Below are positions 1 through 11,600 of a stretch of 64,000 nucleotides of DNA, one piece after another; positions within the stretch are counted from its first letter, which is position 1; the number at the start of each line of letters is the position of its first letter. The translations under genes and the position numbers were made by a program. The notes beneath the pieces were generated by a model. The model made no database searches. It was not told where the DNA came from and was given only the letters and a program-made list of their open reading frames with translations. This stretch comes from Drechslerella dactyloides (lineage: Eukaryota; Ascomycota; Orbiliomycetes; Orbiliales; Orbiliaceae). The stretch covers positions 3,844,001-3,908,000 of the forward strand of contig JAGTWJ010000019.1 of the NCBI GenBank assembly GCA_020064725.1. Reading direction: 5' to 3'.

Positions 1-430
1 CTTAACGGCGGTGGCCACAGGCTGCGGGAGGTTCTTCGAGGGAACAGCGGAAGAAATGCACGAGGCACTGAGTAGACTGGCAAAGTTACCAAAGGAGACG
101 AAAGTCTATGTGAGTGTCTTGTACCCATGATCCGGATCGTCCTCTCAGCGCTGACGTTGGATATTTTTGCGGCAGCCGGGCCACGAATATACAAAGTCAA
201 ACATCAAGTTCGGAAAATCTGTCATAGATACCGTCTGGATGCAGAAGCTTGATAAGTTTTGCGATGAGAACCCCGAGACGCAGGGTAAATTTACGATAGA
301 GGATGAGCTGAGGCACAACGTTTTCATGAAAGTCGAGGTGAACAGATTCAGCTGTGAAGAGGTGATGTTTATTGAAAATGCTAACTTCGTCGTAGGAGCC
401 GGAGATTCAGCAGGTGACTGGGAAGACTGA
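1..430 (+). CDS. glo2: Glyoxalase II (hydroxyacylglutathione hydrolase), C-terminal part
   Basis: Hydrolyses S-D-lactoylglutathione to D-lactate and glutathione, the second step of methylglyoxal detoxification. Visible exons are 21-109 and 176-430 with stop TGA at 428-430. The first 20 bases look like the end of an intron: CTTAAC branch-like sequence, then CAG at 18-20. The translation starts at the family's GCGRFFEGTAEEM stretch, continues to LPKETKVY, and after a GTGAGT...CAG intron (110-175) reads PGHEYTKSN. The His of the GHEYT motif is a metal ligand in this metallo-beta-lactamase-fold family. The C-terminal substrate-binding part ends with RHNVFMKV and a short acidic tail. The N-terminal THxHxDH metal site lies outside the window, so this is a truncation by the window edge and not a broken gene. 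The identification rests on several contiguous family motifs. Confidence 0.93.
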
Positions 431-1541
431 TAAGTTTGAGGTCATGCAGAAATTGAGAGATATGAAGAATAGTTTTAAAGGATGATTACTGGAAGCGTGC
501 GGATTGTCAAGTAAATACAGCACTCAGCATGACCCTTTTCAAAAGAAAATCACATTGTATATCAATTAGAACATGAGCCTGCGTATTAATGAAGTAATAG
601 TATATAAATGAGCAAGTACCCACGGTACCGACCCATGCAGGGGATTTGGACCTGATGACTCCTTACGGTTGATAGTTTGTGTCACTTGAGCGAAGAGACG
701 TGCCATAAAAATATTGACAGGCCCTACAAGTACCCATTGATCATGAGATATGCATATGTAGTGATGACCTATATATATTCTGGCTTCTACATCACTTTTA
801 TATATCAAGCACTTTTTTTACTATTCGAACTCAGGCCCCACATGCATATGCATCTGGCCCCGAGACTATGCATATATATGATGGAGGATCGAATTTTGTT
901 ATTGTACTAGCTGGAGCGAAATGTCAACCCTGGGCATAACAGTCTACTGAACTCTCAAAGTTTACCAAGTCATAGATTCCCGATTACTTCATCCTGGCAT
1001 CTGACCTAAAGATACACCTGAGCCTAATTAATAGTACCTATAGACTCTAAAGACATCGCAGGAGAGGCCGCTTCGGTTGAAAATGGGTAACTGCTAAGTT
1101 AACTCGGACTTCAGAAATTCAGACATACACATATTGAGATGATAGCTTTGTCGTAGCGCGCCGGCGTGTCATGTCATTCTACGGATTCATAGCAACTGTA
1201 AGCAAAGACTACAAATTTATATGTCTATTGTTAGAACCAAATCCTTTTGATCTCGACCGACAAGAAGAATGTTAAGCGTACCCAGTCTCGGCAGCAGACG
1301 CAGAGGCTCGCTGCCGTTTTTGCTGCCGTTGCGGTCCACTTTCGTGGGCCTGGCGCTCTGGCTTCAAGACTACTAGTAAAGGGTACGTAAGTATCGATTT
1401 ACCTTTGCTTTACTTCGATAAGGCAGGAAATAAATACGTAACCTACTAGGTAAGTAACTAGGAAGTACACATATATATCTTACTTGCACTTGAACCGACT
1501 CGTGCAACTTGGAGCTATCCGCGTAAAGAAGCCGTCAAATG

Positions 1542-1568
1542 TGGTCTCGTAAACCAAGCCCTTCCTCG
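1542..1568 (+). repeat. Dispersed element of about 27 bp, copy 1 (core TGGTCTCGTAAACCA)
   Basis: The exact 15-mer core TGGTCTCGTAAACCA is followed by AGCCCTTCCTCG. The same core and a near-identical tail recur at 41781-41807 (+) and 40370-40396 (-), and the core minus its outer bases recurs at 40643-40657. Similarity to copy 41781 extends to the following GCCAC. The core is partly palindromic, with TGGT/ACCA arms. It could be the end of a decayed mobile element or a regulator-binding site; the sequence does not decide. Confidence 0.7.
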
Positions 1569-1810
1569 CCACGTCCAATGAGCAGATGGTGGCATTTTGG
1601 CGAAGGCAACGCGCATGATAGCAGCGGACAGTTTAAGCTTCAGCAACGCTACAACATCCACGCATCAAAAATTCAGACCTATCACAGTGTGAATTGTGGA
1701 TTGTGAATTGACTTTGCTACTACCTTACTAGCGGTGTACAAAGTTGTCAGTTGTTGAGCATTTCGCCGTTGAATTCTAGAGGCTTCAACCACCGAGCTTT
1801 CTCTGTTTCC

Positions 1811-1930
1811 CCTCTCCTCTTCCTCTCCTCTTCCTCTCCCCTTCTCTTCTTCCTCTCCTCTTCCTCTCCTCTTCCTCTCCCCTTCTCTTCTTCCTCTCCT
1901 CTTCCTCTCTTCTCCCTCTCCCCTTCCTCC
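1811..1930. repeat. 41-bp pyrimidine-rich tandem repeat
   Basis: Bases 1811-1851 and 1852-1892 are identical 41-bp units made only of C and T, containing nested CTCTTC runs. A degenerate third unit continues to about 1930. Because one strand is all pyrimidine, several frames on both strands stay open and give low-complexity Glu/Arg/Lys or Ser/Pro/Leu peptides, which I do not regard as genes. The tract probably belongs to the promoter or leader of the HNH gene starting at 2187. Confidence 0.85.
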
Positions 1931-2186
1931 ACCATAACCTCCACCAACCCATCTCTCTCCGGATACCCCGGCCCTCTCCCAGCTGCGTATGATACGCACC
2001 AACCTACCTCAAGCTCTTTAGTTCTTCTCCCTAACCATCTATTGGGACCTCATGTCATGATATACCCCCGACCATCCACCTCTTAGCCTCACCAATTTCA
2101 TCGATCACATAAGATCCATCCTTGTTCAAGCCCATTCTACAGCACCTCATCGATCACGTACATCAATCCGAACACTCATCAGCACA

Positions 2187-3755
2187 ATGCAGTCCCCTTT
2201 CAAGCCTGCAAAGATACAGCGGCGGTCCTGGCATCACAAATCTGAGGAGCACTTAGACGAAATCTCAGGAGTGTCCCACGCAGATATTGGCATTCTGCAG
2301 GCGATCCTGTCCACGACACCAAACCCAAAGCTTCTCAGAGACGTGGTCACCTACGACGCCGATACTATCACAGAACTTGCTAGAGTCTCAGCTGTGGGCT
2401 TAAAAGCCCTCAGATCGTGGGGTGGCCGCCCCGGTTCACTTGCCGCCTCACCAGCTACGAGGTCTCCAGCAGGAAGTGTTACCGCCAGCCCGATTTCAGC
2501 TGCACAGTCTTCCATTGCCGCACAAGCGTCCACAATACCTCGGGTTCAACAACTCCAAGCTGGACGCCTAACGGCTTTGTTGGCTACGTCTACTAACTTA
2601 CCGGTCCTGGATCCAACTTTAGGTGAGGCTTCCCATTCTCATCTTGGATGGAAATCTACTTCCCAAGGTCTATATAGACTCGCTAACAGAGCATGTATAG
2701 GCCATGAGGTAATCAAGCGCCTCGAGATCAAGAAGGAGTTTCCAGACCTCGCGGATACCAGAGAGGCTCGTACTTCACTCTATAAAGAATTTACAGAGCG
2801 GAGACAACAAGGTTTCTGTCCTTTCACAGGTTTTGATCTCAACGAGGTGCCAAAAGAAATTGCCCATCTATTCCCGTTTTCACTCCTCGATCTAGAGTCA
2901 GGAAAGAACAGAGTCGCCTGGCGATTTATCGCCATCTTTCTTGGAGAAGAACTAAGGGACAGATTAGTCGAAGCTATCAAATCGGAAGACCATGGGATAC
3001 AATCTCCAGCAAATAGTATTGCTCTGGACATCGGACTCCATGGACGGCTCGACAAGGGATCATTCTCCCTCGTCCCGGTCCGACAGTCACAACCACCTGG
3101 CAGTTTCATCGACGTACGACTTGACTGGCATCTCCCGCCTCGTTCAGCAGTGTTCTCCAGTTTTGTTCCGGAGAAACCGGAAGATCAGTACTCCTACAAC
3201 GAAGACGAGCATTTGACAAGAATCTTCCTGAACAGCCCTTCCCAGCGGGCACGAACCGGTAGTGTGTATCGTCTTGGGACGAATGATCCACGTTTATTAC
3301 CGATACCATCTCCAATATTGTTCCATTGGCACACGTTCATTTGGAAGGTTCTTGGGCGTGCTGGATTTGCCGTAACAGTCGCTTCTAAATCAGATACAGT
3401 CGGCAGCAGATCGCCAAAGTACTCACCTAAGCAAAAGAAAAGGAAGGAGCCTGAAAGTGGCGATGGAGGTGACGATGATGCTGAACGCGCGGAGGATTAT
3501 GAAGGCAATCAAGACGGCGAATCCGCTCAAACCGGAAAAGGGAAGAAGAAGGCAAAGAGCAAGTATATCGCGAGCGGCTACGACGGAACTAGAGATTCGG
3601 GCGACGAAATACCTCAGGCCTCCCGAGGAGAAGGAACCCCTCTAGCCTTTCACGATTGGTCGTTGGAAGAGTACAACGCCATGGACATCGAACTGAATAC
3701 GATGTCCTTTGTTCCGCTTGAAGATCTCGAAAATTTGAATTCCGATGAAGAGTAG
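2187..3755 (+). CDS. HNH_2-type nuclease-domain protein (fungal orphan family)
   Basis: One open frame of 522 codons from ATG 2187 to TAG 3753-3755. The central domain resembles the fungal HNH_2 endonuclease family: CPFTG, then IAHLFPFSL with the first His (H227), then ANSIAL with the Asn (N276), then LHGRLDKG with the second His (H285), then FSLVP. The HNH triad is therefore present. The N-terminal 120 residues are Ala/Ser-rich. The C-terminus has a basic PKQKKRK stretch that could be a nuclear signal, and a long acidic tail. A 78-nt segment (2623-2700) has a GTGAGG donor, a GCTAAC branch point and a TAG acceptor. It is divisible by three, so splicing would give a 496-residue protein. Such proteins are common and uncharacterised in Pezizomycotina; biological substrate unknown. 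Nuclease activity is inferred from the motif only. Confidence 0.8.
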   Translation: MQSPFKPAKIQRRSWHHKSEEHLDEISGVSHADIGILQAILSTTPNPKLLRDVVTYDADTITELARVSAVGLKALRSWGGRPGSLAASPATRSPAGSVTASPISAAQSSIAAQASTIPRVQQLQAGRLTALLATSTNLPVLDPTLGEASHSHLGWKSTSQGLYRLANRACIGHEVIKRLEIKKEFPDLADTREARTSLYKEFTERRQQGFCPFTGFDLNEVPKEIAHLFPFSLLDLESGKNRVAWRFIAIFLGEELRDRLVEAIKSEDHGIQSPANSIALDIGLHGRLDKGSFSLVPVRQSQPPGSFIDVRLDWHLPPRSAVFSSFVPEKPEDQYSYNEDEHLTRIFLNSPSQRARTGSVYRLGTNDPRLLPIPSPILFHWHTFIWKVLGRAGFAVTVASKSDTVGSRSPKYSPKQKKRKEPESGDGGDDDAERAEDYEGNQDGESAQTGKGKKKAKSKYIASGYDGTRDSGDEIPQASRGEGTPLAFHDWSLEEYNAMDIELNTMSFVPLEDLENLNSDEE

Positions 3756-5248
3756 GGCGCTAGTGGTAGCCCTAAGCTGTCCACGATCGAGATTCCAAAA
3801 GATATCTTCGGACCAACTGCATTGAATGGACTGGTTCCCAAGATTTTGCTAATCTTTGAGTCACGCGTGATTGACTTGAGTTCCTTCACCATCCCCGCTT
3901 CATTGCCATCACCATGTCCTAAACTGCGACTCAAGCCACTATCTGTGTGGGCATTCGTTTTCATATTTAACTTGTGTCACCTAGCCAAATACACCCCTAT
4001 CTGTTATCTTGAATTGGTGGGGGTCCCCGTCTTGTTGATTTTCATCTATCGGTCAATTATTGGTCCTTCTTCTGCATCAGAACAGCCAACTGGATCCATA
4101 GATAGCTTCATACGTGAATCTAAAACACTCATTTTCTGGAGCACCCATATTCGCAACCCCTGACCCTTAGACCTTGGATATAAGATATGCATGCACCAGC
4201 TCGCGATTTCATCGCAAAGACAAAATATTAATACCGCAAACATCGATGCACGCAAGTACGTTCAGCTAGGTTGCTAGGTATTATTGTAGGCAGTCTCGAG
4301 GTCTGCCACTGGCTCGCAGTGGCTTGCAAGTCTAGCCTCTAGACTATATTGTTAAGTAGGTGCTTATTTGGGCATATAAATATCCAGTCTATGACTACTT
4401 ATATATACCAATGCGGAGTCTGCAATACAAGACTATATATATACTAAGTAAGTAAGTAAGTAAGTAAGAAGTACTCATATATCTATATACTTTGAATACA
4501 AGGAGCCCCGCAAAGCTGTAACTTGTATACTTACATGATGGACTGCATCACCTCGGCGCCGTGACCAACTAACAGTATCCCTTTAATGTTACATCTTGAC
4601 TATCAAAATGGTCATAGTTTGTCGACTGGGGTTTTTTCGGAACGTTGTACAGAGGGTGTTTATCATGTATGTCACTATTACGAATAGTCTCCCAGTCGAT
4701 ATTTCATTAGAATTTCTTGTGCTCCTGTACGCTGACAGAAGCTTTGCTTTGAAGAGTCTGATTTATAAGACCAGCAGTCGTTGTGCAGAATAGCACACTT
4801 CCCAGACCCGACCCGGACATTATATCGGGTTTAAGCAGACAGAAGCAGCCGAGCTTCTCCATCCAAGACTAGTACTGCAGGACCGGCGCATCGTCCCGGA
4901 GATCACGAAGACGGCTTTGTACTCTAACGCAGGTTGGAATTGAATCTCTGTTTGCTTCTCGGCAGAATTGTCGACACACTAATCGGGCTTCTCCTCAGAG
5001 TGACCTTTCGCCCAGGCGCCCAACATCACTTCCTTAAATATCCTGCGTAGGATACTCGACTCGCAACAGTGCGGCATTCCAAGAGCGCAGCCTTCCAGCG
5101 TCTACCCAAGACCATACAGTCCTGAAGACCGATTATTAGCAGCCTCCCGATCCCGCCCGAAACCCGCCCAGAACCTTAAACAGCTACCATTGGTTCTCGA
5201 TATCGCCCTTGCCTTCTGGGTTCTCTACCCGAGAAGGGCTACCCGTAG
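3756..5248. other. Intergenic region upstream of cullin-4
   Basis: No supported gene. The frame at 3822-4163 has no family features and weak codon character. The region contains six TAAG units at 4445-4468 and AT-rich stretches. The last 250 bases before ATG 5249 are the likely cullin-4 leader and promoter. Confidence 0.55.
4445..4468. repeat. TAAG tetranucleotide microsatellite, 6 units
   Basis: Six perfect TAAG units in non-coding DNA between the HNH and cullin-4 genes. A more degenerate TAAGTA-rich patch lies at about 1435-1475. Both are ordinary simple repeats, useful mainly as polymorphic markers. Confidence 0.95.
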
Positions 5249-8246
5249 ATGACGGACAACGGCACCGGAGCCGCTCATCAAGCCTCCTCCACCTCCCCCA
5301 CCACTTCCACCAGACCATCCGCGAGCTCAGCTGTCGCTCCAGCCAGCAAAAAACGGAAGCCTTCCATCAGCATCGCCTCCTCGCCGACCGACAACGGTGG
5401 GCAATCCTGCAAGCAGGCCAAAAGCGCTGCTTCCTCATTGCTGCCCGCGTCGCCACGCGACCCCACGACCGATAGACCCGCGAACCCCGCGAAACGAGTC
5501 AAATCCGGCGACTCAACGCCCACGCTGCCGCCGGCCGGACCCGCGGCTGCAGCGACTACCAGCATGACGGGCGACCCGTTGGCGAGTTCACCGCCGCAGC
5601 CGGCGCGTACTACCAATGTCGTGGACCTGACCAAGAGCTCTCCGGCCAAGCCAAAGGTGTACTCCCAGCCGAGTGCCCTGCCGCCCCGCAATGGCAGGAA
5701 GATCATGGTCAAGAACTTCAAGGAGCGGCCAAGTGGGGTACCGAAAGAATGGGTGGATAAGACAATGGGGATACTTGAGGACGCGTTGACGGCTGTATTC
5801 GAGGACAAGAACGATAAAGACCGGGGCACGAGCTCGGAGGAGATATACCGTGGTTGTCAGAGCCTATGTCAGGCGGGAAAGGCACCGCTGATACACGAGC
5901 GGTTGTTGATACGATGTAAAGAGCACGTGTGCGGGCCATTGAGAGACACGATCGGGGGCCAGTCGGGTCGGACGGACGAGGAACTAGTAAGAACTGTGAA
6001 TGTGGCGTGGAAGAAATGGCAGGATAGACTAGTAAGTGACTTGCCGCTCCGACACTGGTGCTGTTCGAGCTAACGAATCGATGGTGAAATAGAGGATTAT
6101 ACAAGTTCTATTCTTCTACTTCAACCAGGCGTATCTATATCCCGCTCCCGACAAAGACCAGATCCTGGACATGGGAATCCAGCTATTCAGTACCCACATC
6201 ATCACAGATACCAAGTTCAAGTTGAAGTTCCTCAACGGCATTTTCCAACTTTACGAGAAGGATCGCAAGGGACAGGCCGATGTCGACAATAGCAACTTGC
6301 TGATCGCTAGCATTCGAATACTGTCGACACTTGGACTGTACTCCACACTGTTCGAGCCACGGTTTATCGATGTTTCCGAGGGCTATTACCGTCTGCTTGC
6401 AGAGGAAGAGACAGAATCGGAAGACGTTGCGAGATACGCAAAAGAGTGCGCATCTCAGATCAAGGGAGAAATCGCCCGCGTCGAGAAATTCAATCTCGAA
6501 ACGACGACACGCCGCGATCTCATCGCCATCATCGAAAAGGAAATGATTCTACACCACATGTTTGAGTTGACGGACATACAGGGCATTGCGGAGCTCATCG
6601 GTAAGAACGATGTGGAATCACTCGAGACCGTATACTCTGTCATCAACCGAGTGGAAGACGCTGGCCTCAAGCTGAAGCCGGTCTGGTCAAAGTATATCAA
6701 GGACAAAGGCGCCGCAATCGTCACCGACTACGAGCGCGAGTCACAAATGGTTCCTAGACTATTGAGTCTGAAGCACTCGTTGGAGAACATTCTCAAGACC
6801 GCATTCGAAAAGAACACCGACCTCTCACACTCCCTCCGTGAATCGTTTGAGACCTTTATCAATGAGCAGCGGAAGGGTGCCGGTTACAAGAAAAACGCGA
6901 AGCCGTCGGAGATGATCGCCAAATACATGGACTTGCTCCTGCGAGAGGGCATAAAAGCCATCTCGCGGTCTTCCGACGAAGACGAGTCAATGATGGGGAT
7001 GGGAGACGAGGACGTGCTGCTCGGCCACCAGCTCGACCAGGCGCTCGATCTATTCCGGTTCATCCACGGTAAGGACGTCTTCGAGGCGTTCTACAAGAAA
7101 GATCTAGCCAGAAGACTACTCATGGGCCGCAGCGCAAGCGCCGACGCCGAGAAGGCGATGTTGTCAAAGCTCAAGACAGAGTGCGGGTCAGGTTTCACAA
7201 TGAACTTGGAAATCATGTTCAAAGATATCGACATCTCGCGGGACAACATGACATCCTTCAAGCACTCCAAGGTGTGGGCGGAGCAACCGGATGATATGGA
7301 CTTGCAAGTGACAGTACTATCCCAGGCCGCGTGGCCAACATACCCAGAGACGACGGTGACGGTGCCGCAGAATGTCGCGCAATACATGGAGGCATACCAT
7401 CGGTTCTACACATCGAAGCACAAGGGGCGGAAACTGGCGTGGCAGAATGCACTCGCGCATTGTGTTATCAAGGCGAATTTTCCAAAGGTGCGTCGTAGTT
7501 TCCTTCACGTATACATCTAAACCCCAATTGAGGCGATGCCAACCTGTCCTGTTCTTGGGAGCGTGCAGGGGAAAAAAGAGCTGGCGATGAGTGCCTTTCA
7601 AGCCGTTGTCCTGCTGCTTTTCGATGATGATAAGAAGCCGCTATCGTACGAATACATCAAATCCTCAACTTCCCTCGGTACGTACTCCTCTGCCCATCTA
7701 AGCATACATAGATATATCTTCCACGTTCAAACTCAACTAACACTCCACTCCTCCAGCCGACCCGGAGTTAATCCGCACCCTCCAATCCCTCGCCTGCGCG
7801 CGTGTCCGCCCACTCACCAAGCACCCGAAGGGCAAGGACATCAACCCAAGCGACACCTTTACCGTTAATCTGGCCTTCACGGACCCCAAGATCCGGATAA
7901 AAATCAATCAAATCCAGCTCAAGGAAACCAAGGAAGAGAATACGGCTACGCATGAGCAGATAACGCAAGACCGGCAATACGAGACACAGGCTGCTATTAT
8001 CCGCATCATGAAGAGCCGCAAGACGATTGGCCACAACGAGCTGATCGCGGAGACTATCAACCAAACCAAGAAGAGAGGCGTGCTCGATATGGCTGATATC
8101 AAGAAGAATATTGAGAGGTGCGTGTACCATTGTAACATAAATTGTGTGAGACTGTTACTGATTCTGGGGCTTGGTTGGGCTGTAGGCTTATTGACAAGGA
8201 CTACATGGAACGCTCGGAGAATAACTCCTACACCTACGTCGCGTGA
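5249..8246 (+). CDS. cul4: Cullin-4, scaffold of CRL4 ubiquitin ligases
   Basis: Scaffold that joins the RING protein Rbx1 to DDB1-type adaptors in nuclear ubiquitin ligases acting in DNA repair, replication licensing and heterochromatin. Exons: 5249-6031, 6093-7487, 7569-7677, 7757-8117, 8186-8246, giving 902 residues. All four introns have GT-AG ends and phases that join exactly. A disordered Ser/Pro/Thr-rich N-terminus of about 150 residues precedes the cullin repeats, a long extension as in Cul4. The cullin homology region contains FYKKDLARRLLMGRSAS and LKTECGSGFTMNLEIMFKD. The C-terminal winged helix has IIRIMKSRK, where the Lys is the expected Nedd8 site, and the protein ends with DKDYMERSENNSYTYVA. 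Cul4 is favoured over Cul3 by the long N-terminus and the MFKDIDISRDNM stretch; Cul3 is the main alternative. It converges on the BRCT gene to the right. Confidence 0.92.
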
Positions 8247-8675
8247 GCGATCAGGCGGTCTGGAAGTTTTGGCGACACACGCGTTGGTGACCGATTGGCA
8301 TTTTGGAATTCAATATATTGGTAGAATCTGGCGTTAAATTACTTTCGTTACACGGACAGATCGTGGGCATAGGTGGTGGAGAGGGTACTGGCAGGCTGCA
8401 TGGTTCCGGTTTATTCGACACGTTTACAGCGAGGTTGACCTTTCTTGTATTTATTTCAGGCTATCGCTTGAGGACGCTGGAGACAAATATTATATTTGGA
8501 TTAAAGATACTTGGTCGATCAAGTACAAGTAAGGACGCTATTGGTGCTTCATGCTATGCCACGCTAACTGCAGGTGAACTTAACCTCTATCGAACGCTGA
8601 ATCGACACCATCCTTATATACCGAGAACACTAGACGAAAACAAGAACGCCGTCCCGGCACAAGATTTTAACTTGG
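8247..8675. other. Convergent 3' intergenic region
   Basis: These 429 bp between the cullin-4 stop and the stop of the opposite-strand BRCT gene contain no supported coding sequence. They probably hold both 3' untranslated regions and transcription termini. The open frame at 8303-8683 overlaps the BRCT C-terminus antisense and has no recognisable features. Confidence 0.6.
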
Positions 8676-11600
8676 TCACCTAGCCGCTTTCCTCGTCCGC
8701 CGGACGGGGATCGGTCCGCCCAGCTCCTCAGCTGCAACAGTACTCTGCACGACCTTCCGCCCCTTCATCACCCCGCCGTCGTCCGTCAACGACAGCTTCT
8801 CGAACAGTTTCTTCCGCTCAGCCACCGCTTCCGCATCCACATAGTGAATCGCCTGCGACGCCTGCGTAGCGTCCGTGTCGACAGCCTGCGCGTCGCGCGG
8901 GTGGCTATCCTCATGCGAGTCGTAGAGCATACTTTCGCCGAAGTCGAGGGCGTGCGAGTTCATATTGATGTTACTAACCGTATACGAACTCGCGCGGGAG
9001 AGTGATTCCTTGCCATTGTTGTTTCCGTCACCGCTGTCCGGTCCGGCCGCGGAGATGTTGGATTGTAGGGAATTCGTCCGCGAGAGGCCGTTGCTGCCGC
9101 TGTTATTGCCGTTGCTGTTCTCCGCGCTGATGCTACCGGCGTTGGAGGGTGCGCGGCCCTGGAACTTTCGAGGCGGCCGCCGCGGGGCGCTGGCGGGTTT
9201 GTTCTCCTGTTTTGCGAGACGCAGAATTTCCGTTAGGTTGCTGTGGAGGAGGTGGCGGCCGGAGACAGCCGGCTTGTCGGCGGGTAGCAGCGGTGGTATC
9301 GCGTGCTTGGAAGGCGACGGCTGGCGTTTGGCGGGCGATTTTAACGTCATGATCTTAGACTTTGTTGGCGTCGTGGAAGAGTTGGAGGACTGTACGCGCT
9401 GCATTAGCGGACGCCGGTCCGCTGACATGGGTGGCTGGACGGCCGCATCGTCGGCGTCGTGGGCTTCGATCTCCTCAATGACGAATGGGTTCTCGCTGTC
9501 GGGGAGGAGTCCTGATACTGCGCTATTGCTATTGCTGTCGCTGCTCCGTACGACCTTTTGCGGCGTTGCGGATACATCCCCAGGCTTGTGGACAAAATAT
9601 CTGTGCTCCGGCCAGCGCCGCTTATTCTTCATGCTCATCTTGACCCAGAGGTCGCTGACGACAAGGCAGTCGCCCGCCCGCCATGCCTGCCTCAGCTGCT
9701 CCGACGGATCTCGCGCGTTCCGGGCCAATGTGACGAAATGGGTAACTGGGATTTCGCTATCGAACGACGACACTATAAGGCCGCCCAGGCACCTAACCGC
9801 CTGTTCTAACTTGTCTCGGTCTTCCTTACGCCGTATGTATCTACATTAGCATGCTACACGCAAGCAAGCAAGCAAGCATTCGCCAAAGCAATATATGCAA
9901 AGTAGTAATAGTAAGCAAAACGAGTCTAAGAACTCACTTTAACCGCATCGTCAAACTTGACAGCACACCCTTCTAGCGCGTCCGAGCTTGTTTCCGCGCG
10001 TGCATCGTCAACCGGCGCCGTATTCAGCAGATACTTCGCAAACGGCAGCAGCTTCCCCTCCACGATGCATTCCAGCAACCAGTCCTGCGACACCATCGGT
10101 ATCCTCCACGCCTCCGCTGCGTTTGTCTTGTCCTTCTGCTCTGAATGGTCGGCGGTATTCACAATTAGTAGACTGCGGTTCTTGACTACCTTTTCGCAAA
10201 AAGTGGCACCGAGCTTGGCAATCGCTTTGGTGTAGTGCAGGTAGTCCACACCGTCGAAGCGGGTGACCGAGATTGTCATCTTGTCGAAGCTAGAGATACC
10301 GTGCCGCTTCATCGGCCTCCCGAGCGGATACGAGTCGGGCTCGAGGAACTTCTCCTCGTGCAAGCAGCGCTCCAACCACCAGAATGTGACGGTCTGCACC
10401 GCACGGGAGGCATCGGAAACCTTCGGGCAGTCGTCCTGCGTGAATGTATCCGGGACGATGATGACGTAGCGCTTCGCGGACGCCTCGAAGAGCTCCTGGA
10501 TGCCGGAGAAAGTGTTCCCGTCAAAGCCGCGGATGATGTCGCGGATTGTGTTTTCCTTCTCCGATGTGAAGCCTGAGACGTGGAAGCTGATGTCGTGGAA
10601 CATCTTTTTCGGCTGCTCGGGGGGTAGGTCTGACATTGACATGCTGGCGCGTACGTTCACGTAGGGTGTGTTTGAATCTGATTCCGCCATCAAGCTGCCG
10701 ACGCGGCTGCGTGATCGCGCGAGCGGGGCGTCAGAACCCCATTCGCTGGGCTTCTCAGGCTTCGGCGCCTTGCCCTGGCCCATGATGTCACCCCAGAGCG
10801 TCTGGCTGCCGCTGCTGAGTCTGTCAGAGGCTGCGCGCTTGATCTTCCGGCGGGCTGGGTCTGATTTCGTGCGTCCGTCCGTCTTGCCTGAGTCTTCCCG
10901 GTCCGAGAGTTTCCGCTTGCCGGCTGTGGGTTTGACCCAGGCGCCCACGCCGCGCTGTTCAGGCGGCAGGTCGAAGGAGAAGTAGTCCTCGTCGAGTGCC
11001 ATGCCGCGCTCGAGGCTCTGGTAGAACCAATCTAGAGAGACGACCTTGATGTTCCATTGCTTCGCAAAGGTGTATTTCTTTCCTTCGGGACGGGCTGCAA
11101 TGAGATGGGTGATCTGCTTCGTCAAATCGCCTTGGTATGTTGCGCCGTGCTTTTCCGCCTTCTTTTGGACCATCAGCCGTTCATTTTCTGCAGGATTACC
11201 GTATCGTCAGCCTCTATTCCTCGCTTTCTCGGTAGACGTAGTTGGTGTGTAGGGGTGTTGCCAACCATCGTTAATGTTCGTGAGACAGAGTCGTAATCCG
11301 GAGAACGGCGGAAATGCATGTCGAACTTCCAATTGCTCGATGAAGATTCTATCGCCGGCAACCCAGGCGTCGTGCGCCGTTTCTATAAAGCTGATTTTCA
11401 TCGGCTTGACGTCCGGTCGCTGTTTCGCGACATACCGGTACTTGAGCGTATTGACATCGCCGACGATGAGGTGTGTAGCGTCCGACGTCAGGTCCTGCTT
11501 CCAGGAGGCGCCCATCTCCGTCGCCTTCTTTGTAATCTCGGCCTAAGCATGTGGAAAGCATTGTAAGTCAATTGTCGGCGAGGAGAAGGATGCAGAGGAA

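Larger units (their letters stand above)
431..2186. other. Intergenic region between glyoxalase II and the HNH gene
   Basis: No convincing coding sequence. Open frames here are short or lie in low-complexity DNA. It holds the 3' flank of glyoxalase II, one copy of the dispersed TGGTCTCGTAAACCA element (1542-1568), and a strongly pyrimidine-rich tract (about 1800-1935) with a perfect 41-bp tandem duplication. That tract sits 250-390 bp before the HNH start codon, a place where filamentous-fungal promoters often carry CT-rich DNA. No tRNA or other RNA gene was recognised. Confidence 0.6.

Noticed and set aside
641..655. Minus-strand GGTCCAAATCC resembling a tRNA B box
   Set aside because: One invariant T is missing and no T-stem or acceptor stem can be paired around it.
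1682..2086. Glu/Arg-rich and Ser/Pro-rich frames on both strands before the HNH gene
   Set aside because: They translate the all-pyrimidine tandem tract.
5278..5829. 183-codon minus-strand frame antisense to cullin-4 exon 1
   Set aside because: Mirror image of the Ser/Pro/Ala-rich cullin N-terminus; no features of its own.
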